Positions 17,245-24,655 of a stretch of 38,553 nt of DNA are shown here, one piece after another. The DNA lies in assembly GCA_944391055.1 (NCBI GenBank), contig CALXSF010000017.1, forward strand, positions 1-38,553, in the 5' to 3' direction. A model generated the notes under the pieces. The model worked only from the letters and a program-made list of their open reading frames with translations, was not told the origin of the DNA and made no database searches. Origin of the DNA: an uncultured Kiritimatiellota bacterium. GTDB lineage: Bacteria; Verrucomicrobiota; Kiritimatiellia; RFP12; DVOR01. A program made the translations under genes and the position numbers. Each line of letters begins with the position of its first letter. Position 1 is the stretch's first letter.

Positions 17245-18048
17245 ATGAATACCCTTCGTAACACTCTTGGCGCCCTGTGCGCGGTCTTGGTCGCGGCCTC
17301 TGTCCAAGCGGCCGACCCGATGGGCACGCTCCATAACGTGAACGGCGGACAGACCCGCGGCAAACTTCAGTGGCGCAACGCCGCCAAGGAATACGTCGTC
17401 ACCACGGATCGCGGAACCTTTACGTTCCCCGCCGACCAAGTGGCCAGCGTGGATGTCGACCGCCCCGCGGCGCTTGACGGCGCGATCAAGCGCGTCCAGT
17501 CCGGCTCCGGCCTTGCCTCCGCCGTCAAGACGCTGGAGGAAATCGCCAAGGATTATCGCCATCTGACCTACGACAAAGAGGCCACGCAATGGCTCGCCAC
17601 GGCGTACCTCAAGGAGGGCAAGGCGGCGGAGGCCATCAAGGCCTGCGAAACCGTCATTCGCGACGACCCGACCGCCGCCTACACGGGGGCGATGGCCGTG
17701 CAGTATTGGGAGGCGCTCATCAAGGATGGCAAAAGCGGCACCCAGCTGAATCGCCACCTTGAGAAAGCCATCGCCTCCGGCGACAAAGTGGCCGCGGCCT
17801 CCGCGCTCGTTGCGCGCGGCGACGCCATTATGGCCCGTGGCACTTCCCGTGCCAATTGCGAAGAGGCGCTTCGTGATGGGTACCTCCGCGTTATTCTCCT
17901 TTACGCAGACCCCGCCACCGACGCCTATCCCGCCGCGCTTTACAAAGGCGCGCAGGCGTTTGACGGCATGGGGCAGGGCGCCCGCGCCGGCAAGCTCCGC
18001 GAGACGCTGAAATCCGCGTGCCCCAATTCTGACTGGGCCCGCAAGTAA
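17245..18048 (+). CDS. Exported TPR-type protein of the ExbB/ExbD/toroid operon
   Basis: 267 aa. Residues 1-22 are a clear signal peptide (MNTLRNTLGALCAVLVAASVQA, cut before ADP). Residues about 25-75 are beta-rich with a fragment like THNVNGG...RGKLQWR...VTTDRGTFTFPADQV, which reads as a small N-terminal beta domain. From about residue 85 on there are helix pairs typical of TPRs (ATQWLATAYLKEGKAAEAIKAC and following). It is probably periplasmic. AAGGA lies 10 nt before the ATG; the gap to the upstream TPR gene is 40 nt and to exbB 50 nt. I do not recognise a named family, and the job is inferred only from its neighbours: an accessory of the ExbB/ExbD-powered complex. Confidence 0.8.
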   Translation: MNTLRNTLGALCAVLVAASVQAADPMGTLHNVNGGQTRGKLQWRNAAKEYVVTTDRGTFTFPADQVASVDVDRPAALDGAIKRVQSGSGLASAVKTLEEIAKDYRHLTYDKEATQWLATAYLKEGKAAEAIKACETVIRDDPTAAYTGAMAVQYWEALIKDGKSGTQLNRHLEKAIASGDKVAAASALVARGDAIMARGTSRANCEEALRDGYLRVILLYADPATDAYPAALYKGAQAFDGMGQGARAGKLRETLKSACPNSDWARK

Positions 18049-18098
18049 ACTCCCCTCTTCCCAACGACGACTTCCAACCCAATCCAAGGAATACAAAG

Positions 18099-18884
18099 AT
18101 GAAGAAGATGATGATGGCTCTGGCGGTTTCTGCCCTTGTGTTCGGCGCGGTGACGACCGCGGGCACCGTCTACGCACAGGAGGCTGCCCCCGCAGACGGG
18201 ACGGTTGTGACCCAGGACGGCCAAGCCGCCCAATCCGAGGCCCCGAAAGAGACCTCCTTCGTCGACGTCGTGTTCGGTTCCGGCTGGATGGGCGTTCTGC
18301 TTTGGTTGGCGCTTTTCGCCTCCGGTGGCTTCGCCGCGTACTTCATCATCGACGGGTTCATCCTTGTCCGCCCCACCAAAATCATGCCGCAGGGCTTGAT
18401 CGACCAAGTGAAGGCGGCGATGGATCAAGGCGATGTGATGAAGGCGATTGAGATTTGCGACAATGATCCGTCGTCGATGGCAAAGATCCTCAAGGCCGGA
18501 TTCGCGCATGTCGAAGAGGGGTTTGATGTCATCGACGAGGCCATCAGCGCCGCCGGCGACCTTGAGATCGAGCATATGATGCAGCGCCTCAACTGGATTT
18601 CCGTCTGCTCCGCGCTCGCGCCGATGCTCGGTCTGTTGGGGACGGTGCAGGGCATGATTCTGACCTTCGCCACCATCGCCATCACGGGCGTCGAGATTTC
18701 CTCGCTCTCCCTGACGATTTCCCAGGCGCTTTACACCACAGCCGGCGGCTTGGCCGTCGCCATCCCTGCCATCACCTTCTTCTATGCCCTGCGCAACAAT
18801 GCGAACCGGCTTGTCCTTCGCATGCAGGTGGTGACGAGCGATCTCATCAAGAACCTGCGCAACGTCGAGGTCGTTGAGGAGTAA
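18099..18884 (+). CDS. MotA/TolQ/ExbB-type proton channel protein with signal peptide
   Basis: 261 aa. Five ExbB-type subunits form the inner-membrane ring that, with ExbD, turns proton flow into work. Residues 1-26 are a cleavable signal (VYA before QE), followed by a short periplasmic Ala/Gln-rich segment. Transmembrane helices lie at about 61-90, 167-196 and 210-232; the family block LAPMLGLLGTVQGMI (173-187) and TTAGGLAVAIPA (213-224) are intact. The cytoplasmic loop (about 95-165) holds the usual GDVMKAIEIC...LEIEHMMQRLNW. The signal-bearing ExbB form is common in PVC and Bacteroidota-type genomes. AAGGA lies before the ATG. It could be called TolQ equally well: no tolA, tolB or pal is visible in the window. 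Confidence 0.93.
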   Translation: MKKMMMALAVSALVFGAVTTAGTVYAQEAAPADGTVVTQDGQAAQSEAPKETSFVDVVFGSGWMGVLLWLALFASGGFAAYFIIDGFILVRPTKIMPQGLIDQVKAAMDQGDVMKAIEICDNDPSSMAKILKAGFAHVEEGFDVIDEAISAAGDLEIEHMMQRLNWISVCSALAPMLGLLGTVQGMILTFATIAITGVEISSLSLTISQALYTTAGGLAVAIPAITFFYALRNNANRLVLRMQVVTSDLIKNLRNVEVVEE

Positions 18885-18902
18885 GACGGCGGATGCCCGG
18901 GC

Positions 18903-18923
18903 GCCACCCCGCAGTGGGGTGGC
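18903..18923 (+). other. Intercistronic hairpin between exbB and exbD
   Basis: GCCACCCC (18903-18910) pairs perfectly with GGGGTGGC (18916-18923) around GCAGT. There is no T-run, so it is not a terminator. It may mark an RNA processing or protection point that lets ExbB be made in excess over ExbD, as the 5:2 stoichiometry of the family requires. Confidence 0.5.
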
Positions 18924-18962
18924 CGCCCAACTCAGATCGCATCCAGACCCGGAGGCTCTCCC

Positions 18963-19466
18963 ATGGCCAAAAAGAAAAAGAACTCGCGCGAGAACGACGG
19001 CGCCTCACTTGACATGACGCCAATGATTGACGTGGTGTTCCAGCTTATCATCTTCTTCGTCGTGACCTTGAAGACCGCGGATACCGTCAATCCTGACATC
19101 GTGTTGGAATACGGTAAGAACGGCCCCGAGTTGATGGACTTGTTGGAGAAATCCAAGGCCACGCCGCCCGTCACCGTTGAGGTCAGGCGTTATCGTACGG
19201 TGACGGACTTCCTGCGTGCGGCAAAGGTGCCCACGGGGCGTGTCATCTCCATCAATGGCGGCGTGATGTCCATTGGGCAGTTGCGTTCGATTCTCCGCAA
19301 TATCGTCGCAAAGCGCGGCACCAACTTCCCGCTCCTTATTCGGGCAGACAAAGACACGCCGCATGAGGACGTCCGGGCCGTGATGAACGTTTGTAATGAG
19401 GTCGGGCTTTGGAAAGTTTCTTTCTTGGCGATGGTCAAGGAAGGCGATACGACCAAGAAGCGTTAA
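18963..19466 (+). CDS. ExbD/TolR-type biopolymer transport protein, copy 1
   Basis: 167 aa. A short basic cytoplasmic N-terminus (AKKKKNSREN) precedes the single transmembrane helix (about 20-38). Asp23, in LDMTPMIDVVFQLIIFF, matches the essential proton-carrying Asp of ExbD/TolR/MotB. The periplasmic part (40-167) includes the fold typical of ExbD (GGVMSIGQLRSILRNIVAKRG, LLIRADKDTPHEDVRAVMNVC). GGAGG lies 7 nt before the ATG. It is longer than copy 2 in the periplasmic region, with an insert around residues 45-75. Two ExbD genes next to one ExbB allow a heterodimeric ExbD pair inside the ring. Confidence 0.93.
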   Translation: MAKKKKNSRENDGASLDMTPMIDVVFQLIIFFVVTLKTADTVNPDIVLEYGKNGPELMDLLEKSKATPPVTVEVRRYRTVTDFLRAAKVPTGRVISINGGVMSIGQLRSILRNIVAKRGTNFPLLIRADKDTPHEDVRAVMNVCNEVGLWKVSFLAMVKEGDTTKKR

Positions 19467-19478
19467 GGAGGCGTCACC

Positions 19479-19898
19479 ATGGCAAAAGGTAAGAAAAGTT
19501 CGTCTGGCGATGGCGCCTCGCTTGACATGACGCCGATGATCGATGTGGTGTTCCAGCTCATCATTTTCTTTGTCGTGACCATGAAGCAGGAGGACATCCT
19601 CTCCCACTTGGACGCGATGGCCCCGGCGCCCGACGCCAAGGCCAGTCCCCAAGAAAAGTTGGAGATGGTCACCATCGATATTTATAATCCCCGTCAAGGC
19701 GGTGAAGGGTTCTCGTTCAACAAGACGCCGGTTCGGTACACGCAATTGGATTCGGAACTTCGCCGTGCCGCACGGAACAACAAAGGTTCCACGGTGCTCT
19801 TGCGCTGCACGAAAGATTCACCCCACTCGCTTTTGGTCAAGGCTTTGGATTTGTGCAACAAACATGGCATGACCAACCTTGCGATCTTCAGCCTTTGA
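19479..19898 (+). CDS. ExbD/TolR-type biopolymer transport protein, copy 2
   Basis: 139 aa, the normal ExbD length. Residues 14-33 share the helix and essential Asp (Asp22) with copy 1 almost without change (LDMTPMIDVVFQLIIFFVVT), while the periplasmic parts have diverged strongly (here VTIDIYNPRQGGEGFSFNKT... and VLLRCTKDSPHSLLVKALDLC). So the two copies probably keep the same channel role but contact different partners. AAGGAGG lies 7 nt before the ATG, and only 12 nt separate it from copy 1. The toroid gene follows after 15 nt. Confidence 0.93.
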   Translation: MAKGKKSSSGDGASLDMTPMIDVVFQLIIFFVVTMKQEDILSHLDAMAPAPDAKASPQEKLEMVTIDIYNPRQGGEGFSFNKTPVRYTQLDSELRRAARNNKGSTVLLRCTKDSPHSLLVKALDLCNKHGMTNLAIFSL

Positions 19899-19913
19899 TC
19901 AGGGAAGACACAT

Positions 19914-21776
19914 ATGGCCGATGATTCTAAGATCTCTCCTCCTGAGTCCGAAAGCCTTTCCCAAGATGAGCTGATCAAGCTCTTCGACGAAGAGGAGCGG
20001 TCCTACTTTCAGCGTATCGTCGATATGTGCAAGGGGCTTGGCCAGCCTCGGGACTCGATTGAATTCAAGAAAGCGATGATTGAGCTTCAGCGGCTATGGG
20101 CCCCCATCGCCGCCGTTCTCCTCATGACCACGATCATCACCGTGATGAGCGTCATCAAGATCACGGTGGACGAAAAGCCCCCGGCCATTGAGACGCAGGT
20201 CATCGAGCCCACGGAAGCCGAGCAATTGGAAGAGCCGCCCGAGGAACCGCCGCCGCCCGAGGAACCGCCGGAATTGGAAGACGTCGTGGATACGGACGTG
20301 GTGGTGGATATCGACGCCCCGCCCACCACATCCGCGGAGCAGTCGCCTCAACCCTCCCCGGTGGACGCGGTGGCGCTGACCCCTTCGCCCGTGACGTTGA
20401 AAGGTGTCTTTGGCAGCCGAAACCCGGGCGTTCGGGGCGCCGCCATCGGTCGTTACGGCGCCCAGGGTACGGAGCGTTTGGTCTATGGTTTCCTTCGCTG
20501 GCTGAAGATGAAGCAGGGCGGCAACGGTTTGTGGCAGAACCAAACAGGTTATTCGGCTCTTGCGCTCTTGTGTTTCTTGGCTCATGGCGAATTGCCAGGG
20601 AGCAGCCCGGAGTTCGGGGATACGGTTGAAAAAGCCATCCGCGGACTTATCAACGACCAAATCAAGACGGAGGATGAGGCACGCAACGATCACGCCGGTG
20701 CGCCTCGTTCCGGCGGCAAACATGCTTGGCGCCGAGGTGAGATTGGCTATTTCCGCCATCGTGATACCTGTAATTATTCCCATCTTTTGGCCGTTTATGC
20801 GCTTTCCGAGGCTTACGCCATGACACGCATCCCGGATGTCAAGGCCGCGGTGGAGCGTGCCCTCCCGGCGATTTTGGACGGGCAAAACGCTGATGGCGGT
20901 TGGTATTACAACATGGACGCCAAAAGTCCCATCACCGATACATCCTATGTCAGTTGGGCGGTTCAGGCCCTCAAAGCCGCGAAGTTGGCGGGTTTTCATG
21001 ACCCGCGTATCGTGACGGCCCTGAAACGGGCGGCGAAAGGCGTCAAGATTGTCTCCAACCCTGACGGCTCCTTCGGTTATCTCAACACCGCCAAAAAAAG
21101 GTCATATGGTTTGACCGCCCCGTGTGCGCTGATTCTGCAAATGTTGGATGAAAGCGATACCGATCGTTGCAAACAGGCCATCGCGTATATGGATTCTTGG
21201 GAGCCGACGTTCGAGAAGAATCATAAGGCCGCGACCTCCTCCGCCATCGCGATGGTGGGCGATTCGCCTCAGTACTACTGTTATTATCTCTCTCAGGTTC
21301 GTTTCAACCTCGGCGACAAACATCCCTCTTGGATGCGTTGGAACGCGCAGCAAAAGCGTCTTTACCAAGCCGCCGCCATTAATATCCCGGCTGAAAAGTC
21401 CGGTTATATCGACCACGAAGGCAAACCGCAGTACATCACGTATTGGCCGCATAAGGAATTCAAGAACCAATTCAAGGGTGAAGCCAACGCCATTGAGGAT
21501 CTTCAACGGTTGAAGCAAGATCCACAGACAAAGGACGGCAAACGTTTGGGGATTGATGTCGAAAAACTGATCAACGTGGATAGCGCGACGGCCTCGAACT
21601 GGGGATATCGTTCGCAAATCGGAGCCTCTTGTTTTACCGCCCTGCAATTGATGGTTTATTATCGCAACAGTCCCTTGGCCAAGGGTGCGCTCACGAAAAT
21701 CGAAGAAGTCGCGGAGGTTAAGGTCGAGGAGGACAAGGGCACGGAAGTCGAGTTGGAAGGATTGGGCGATTTGTAA
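19914..21776 (+). CDS. TonB-like N-terminus fused to a squalene-cyclase/prenyltransferase-type alpha/alpha toroid, copy 1
   Basis: 620 aa. Residues 1-61 are cytoplasmic and charged (SLSQDELIKLFDEEERSYF...). One transmembrane helix lies at 62-83 (LWAPIAAVLLMTTIITVMSV). Residues 84-165 are a Pro/Glu-rich spacer (EEPPEEPPPPEEPPELE), as in TonB. Residues about 185-590 are toroid repeats with QW-like elements: QGGNGLWQNQTGYSALALLC, GQNADGGWYYNMDA, TSYVSWAVQALKAAKLAG, NPDGSFGYLNTAKK. The tail is acidic (EVKVEEDKGTEVELEGLGDL). The DxDD acid motif of hopene cyclases and a TonB-type SxxxH in the membrane helix are not seen, and no TonB C-terminal domain follows. I infer an inner-membrane protein, energised by the adjacent ExbB/ExbD, whose periplasmic toroid does the work or the binding. 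The closest annotation would be 'prenyltransferase/squalene oxidase repeat protein'; enzymatic activity on terpenes is unlikely in the periplasm. Confidence 0.85.
   Translation: MADDSKISPPESESLSQDELIKLFDEEERSYFQRIVDMCKGLGQPRDSIEFKKAMIELQRLWAPIAAVLLMTTIITVMSVIKITVDEKPPAIETQVIEPTEAEQLEEPPEEPPPPEEPPELEDVVDTDVVVDIDAPPTTSAEQSPQPSPVDAVALTPSPVTLKGVFGSRNPGVRGAAIGRYGAQGTERLVYGFLRWLKMKQGGNGLWQNQTGYSALALLCFLAHGELPGSSPEFGDTVEKAIRGLINDQIKTEDEARNDHAGAPRSGGKHAWRRGEIGYFRHRDTCNYSHLLAVYALSEAYAMTRIPDVKAAVERALPAILDGQNADGGWYYNMDAKSPITDTSYVSWAVQALKAAKLAGFHDPRIVTALKRAAKGVKIVSNPDGSFGYLNTAKKRSYGLTAPCALILQMLDESDTDRCKQAIAYMDSWEPTFEKNHKAATSSAIAMVGDSPQYYCYYLSQVRFNLGDKHPSWMRWNAQQKRLYQAAAINIPAEKSGYIDHEGKPQYITYWPHKEFKNQFKGEANAIEDLQRLKQDPQTKDGKRLGIDVEKLINVDSATASNWGYRSQIGASCFTALQLMVYYRNSPLAKGALTKIEEVAEVKVEEDKGTEVELEGLGDL
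19952..20456. repeat. Near-identical direct repeat, copy 1 (5' parts of the toroid genes)
   Basis: Matches 21848-22352 at a constant offset of 1896 bp. By eye about eight bases differ over 20101-20400, several of them synonymous. The similarity covers the cytoplasmic segment, membrane helix, Pro-rich spacer and the first residues of the toroid, then falls off sharply. Confidence 0.85.
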
Positions 21777-21806
21777 CGTTTCTCTGCACAAAAAAGGAGA
21801 GCACTG

Positions 21807-23660
21807 ATGGACGAAGAGAAGATGTCGGTTCAGGATAGGGAAGGGGAGAGCCTTTCCCAAGACGAGCTCATCAAACTCTTCGACGAAGAGGAGCGTTCCT
21901 ATTTTCGGCGTATCGTCGATATGTGCAAGGGGCTTGGCCAGCCTCGGGACTCGATTGAGTTCAAGAAAGCGATGATTGAGCTTCAGCGGCTATGGGCCCC
22001 CATCGCCGCCGTGCTTCTCATGACCACGATCATCACCGTGATGAGCGTCATCAAAATCACGGTGGACGAAAAGCCCCCGGCCATCGAGACGCAGGTCATC
22101 GAGCCCACGGAAGCCGAGCAATTGGAAGAGCCGCCCGAGGAACCGCCGCCGCCCGAGGAACCGCCGGAATTGGAAGACGTCGTGGATACGGACGTGGTGG
22201 TGGATATCGACGCCCCGCCCACCACGTCCGCTGAGCAGTCGCCTCAGCCCTCCCCGGTGGACGCGGTGGCGCTGACCCCTTCGCCTGTGACGTTGAAAGG
22301 TGTCTTTGGCAGCCGAAACCCGGGCGTTCGGGGCGCCGCCATCGGCCGTTACGGTGCGCGCGGGACTGAGAAGTTAGTTTATGGGTTTCTTCGTTGGCTG
22401 AAGATGCGCCAAGGCAAGAATGGCTTATGGGAGAATGCCACCGGCGCGACTTCTTTGGCGCTTTTGTGCTATTTGGCGCACGGCGAGCTTCCTGGCAGCA
22501 GTGCGGAGTTTGGTGACACGGTCGAGAAAGCCATCCGTGGATTGCTCAATGATCAAATCAAGACGTCGGCGGAATGTGGCAAAGACGGCGCGGAGGATCC
22601 CAAGCAACAAGAGCACAAACGTCGTGACAAAGTTGGCTATTTCCGTCGGCGCGACGCTCATAATTATGCGCACTTGGTCGCCATTTATGCGCTTTCCGAA
22701 GCGTATGCAATGACTCGCATCCCCGACATCAAAGAAGCCGTGGAGCGGGCCCTTCCACACGTTTATGACGGGCAGAACGTCGACGGCGGTTGGTATTATA
22801 ATATGTACGCTGCCAACCCGACCACCGACACCTCCTACACCAGTTGGGCCGTGCAGGCCCTCAAAGCCGCGAAACTCGCTGGGTTTGGGGATGCTCGTCT
22901 CGTCGCCACTTTGAAGAAGGCGGCGAAAGGTATCAAAACCGCCTCCAACCCGGATGGTTCGTTTGGTTATCTCAATACGGCTAAGCGCCAATACCCGGGG
23001 CTGACTTCTGCGTGTGCGCTGATTATGCAGATGTTGGACGAGAGTGACACCGATTTCTGCAAAAAATCCATCGCATTCATGGATTCTTGGGAACCGGCAT
23101 TCGAAAAGAACCACAAAGCCGCCACCTCATCGGCCATTCCAATGGCTGGTGCCTCGCCGCAATACTACTGTTATTATCTGTCGCAGGTGCGTTTCAATCT
23201 TGGCGATAAGCATCCTGCTTGGCTTCGTTGGAATAACCAACAGAAGGAACTCTACATGGCAGCCGCCATCAACATCCCCGCCGAACAGTCTGGGTATGTG
23301 GATGCAAACGGCAAGCCGCAATACATCACCTATTGGCCCCAGAAGGGTATGAAAAACCGCTTTGGCAAGGAAAACGCGGCCATTCCCGATGAAACGCGCT
23401 TGGCGCAGCAGCAGGGGACACGCGACGGCAGGCGGGGACGCTTCTCCTTGGCGCAGTTGATCAATGTCGACTCTGCTGGTGGTGACTGGAACCGAAGCCA
23501 AGTTGTGGCCAATTGTTTCACGGCCCTTCAACTGATGGTTTATTATCGCAACAGCCCCTTGGCAAAGGGCGCGCTCACCAAGATTGACGAAGAGGTTGAG
23601 GTCGAAGTCAAAGAATCTGACAAGACCGAAGTTGAGATTGAAGGGCTCGGAGACCTCTGA
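21807..23660 (+). CDS. TonB-like N-terminus fused to an alpha/alpha toroid, copy 2
   Basis: 617 aa, tandem paralogue of the preceding gene, 30 nt downstream, with AAGGAG 9 nt before the ATG. Residues about 12-182 (cytoplasmic segment, helix at 61-82, Pro/Glu-rich spacer) are practically identical to copy 1. The toroid (about 185-590) has the same repeat order (QGKNGLWENATGATSLALLC, GQNVDGGWYYNMYA, TSYTSWAVQALKAAKLAG, NPDGSFGYLNTAKR) but is clearly diverged, most strongly in the loops near residues 240-265 (RHKRRDK-type basic versus other residues) and 530-565. The two would therefore share one energy source while offering different periplasmic surfaces. The tail is again acidic and ends in EIEGLGDL, like copy 1. 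Last gene of the operon; a strong terminator starts 10 nt after the stop. Confidence 0.85.
   Translation: MDEEKMSVQDREGESLSQDELIKLFDEEERSYFRRIVDMCKGLGQPRDSIEFKKAMIELQRLWAPIAAVLLMTTIITVMSVIKITVDEKPPAIETQVIEPTEAEQLEEPPEEPPPPEEPPELEDVVDTDVVVDIDAPPTTSAEQSPQPSPVDAVALTPSPVTLKGVFGSRNPGVRGAAIGRYGARGTEKLVYGFLRWLKMRQGKNGLWENATGATSLALLCYLAHGELPGSSAEFGDTVEKAIRGLLNDQIKTSAECGKDGAEDPKQQEHKRRDKVGYFRRRDAHNYAHLVAIYALSEAYAMTRIPDIKEAVERALPHVYDGQNVDGGWYYNMYAANPTTDTSYTSWAVQALKAAKLAGFGDARLVATLKKAAKGIKTASNPDGSFGYLNTAKRQYPGLTSACALIMQMLDESDTDFCKKSIAFMDSWEPAFEKNHKAATSSAIPMAGASPQYYCYYLSQVRFNLGDKHPAWLRWNNQQKELYMAAAINIPAEQSGYVDANGKPQYITYWPQKGMKNRFGKENAAIPDETRLAQQQGTRDGRRGRFSLAQLINVDSAGGDWNRSQVVANCFTALQLMVYYRNSPLAKGALTKIDEEVEVEVKESDKTEVEIEGLGDL
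21848..22352. repeat. Near-identical direct repeat, copy 2
   Basis: Counterpart of 19952-20456. The two repeats lie in the same frame at the 5' ends of tandem paralogues, so homologous recombination between them would delete one gene and leave an intact fusion. Confidence 0.85.
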
Positions 23661-23670
23661 GGCCATTTCG

Positions 23671-23702
23671 AAAAGCCCCGCGCGAACGCGCGGGGCTTTT
23701 TT
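23671..23702 (+). terminator. Intrinsic terminator of the TPR/ExbB/ExbD/toroid operon
   Basis: GCCCCGCGCG (23675-23684) and CGCGCGGGGC (23687-23696) form a perfect GC stem, extended by AAAA/TTTT pairs, followed by TTTTTT. It begins 10 nt after the stop codon of the last gene. Confidence 0.95.
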
Positions 23703-23836
23703 GTGCCTCCATCGTCTATCTCCAACACTTATTGCGAACGGCACAGACGCGTGTCACTACGTTTCATACTCTACTTTTCGCAATGCTTTATCTTCGCGCA
23801 ATGTGACAGCGACAGGCCGCGCTCCTATTATTGGTT

Positions 23837-24595
23837 TCACATACGGACACAAAGAAGACGCTGCCGTGTATAATCCGCATGCCAACCGTCCGCACGAAGA
23901 TGCGTGGCACGCAATCGCGCGACCGTTTCCGCGAAAAGGGTTTCTTGCTCTGCCTCCGATATACCAACGACACAACCGCGCCGAAACATACGCAGAAAGT
24001 TCAACATACCATCCGGTCCGTCCAGCAAGGTGTCGCGCGGGAACCATTCCGTGCGTGTTACACGAAAACCTGCCGCCTCAAATGGCGCGACAATCTCCGT
24101 TAAAGGCCGGAAATGTCCCGTGTCCAAAAAGGCGAAGCCATGCTCGCCGGCAACACGCGCAAGCATTCCGGTGATTCCGGCATTGCAACCCGCCCCTCCG
24201 CATTCCGCGACGAACCGTCCGCCCGGACGCAGCGAACGTGCCAATCCCGTCGCAACACGCGTCAAATCGGGGATCCAATGAAGCACGGCATTGGAAAAGA
24301 CGCCATCAAACGGACAGTCAAAGGAAGGAAGAGCCATCGCGTCCGCCTGCACGAACCGGAGCGAAGGGAATTTTTCCCTCGCCAGCGCCAACATTTCCGC
24401 GTTGGCATCCACGCCTATCACTTCGGCGCTGGTTTGCGCGATTTGTGCCGTTAAATCTCCGGTTCCGCAACCCAAATCCAAAATCCGCTCGCCGGCCGAT
24501 GGATTCAGCCATGCCAACAAGGCGCCACCATACCTTGCCACATAATTATGGCGCCCATCATAAAGCGCCGCCGACCATTGCTGTGTTTGTTTCAT
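23837..24595 (-). CDS. Class I SAM-dependent methyltransferase (trans-aconitate methyltransferase-like)
   Basis: 252 aa. The Rossmann-type core is clear: motif I ILDLGCGTGDLTAQIA, the acidic end of strand 2 in VIGVDANAEML, motif II FVQADAMALPSFDCPFDGVFSNAVLHWI, and the post-motif LRPGGRFVAECGG. The N-terminus (QQWSAALYDGRHNYVARYGGALLAWL) and the tail with TEWFPRDTLLDG fit the Tam/UbiE-like group, small-molecule methylases; the substrate is not evident. I start at MKQTQQW (24595); the frame continues upstream but through a palindrome-rich non-coding stretch. No good ribosome site is seen. The base composition is lower in GC than the flanking genes, which suggests acquisition. It stands alone, convergent with the toroid operon. 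Confidence 0.85.
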   Translation of the reverse strand: MKQTQQWSAALYDGRHNYVARYGGALLAWLNPSAGERILDLGCGTGDLTAQIAQTSAEVIGVDANAEMLALAREKFPSLRFVQADAMALPSFDCPFDGVFSNAVLHWIPDLTRVATGLARSLRPGGRFVAECGGAGCNAGITGMLARVAGEHGFAFLDTGHFRPLTEIVAPFEAAGFRVTRTEWFPRDTLLDGPDGMLNFLRMFRRGCVVGISEAEQETLFAETVARLRATHLRADGWHADYTRQRLLCVRM

Positions 24596-24611
24596 GATAA
24601 TTACTTTATCA

Positions 24612-24634
24612 CAGTCTATTGTCAGTGTAGACTG
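24612..24634. promoter_or_regulatory. Inverted repeat CAGTCTA-N9-TAGACTG, candidate operator
   Basis: Perfect 7-bp arms (24612-24618 and 24628-24634) around TTGTCAGTG, immediately upstream of the methyltransferase start. It contains the 10-mer ATTGTCAGTG also found in the GH109 operator-like repeat (4441-4450). Confidence 0.4.
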
Positions 24635-24655
24635 CCAATTGATTTGCCGTGAGGT

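Noticed and set aside
19914..23660. The toroid genes as hopene or sterol cyclases
   Set aside because: They are membrane-anchored with the toroid on the periplasmic side, lie with exbB/exbD, and lack DxDD.
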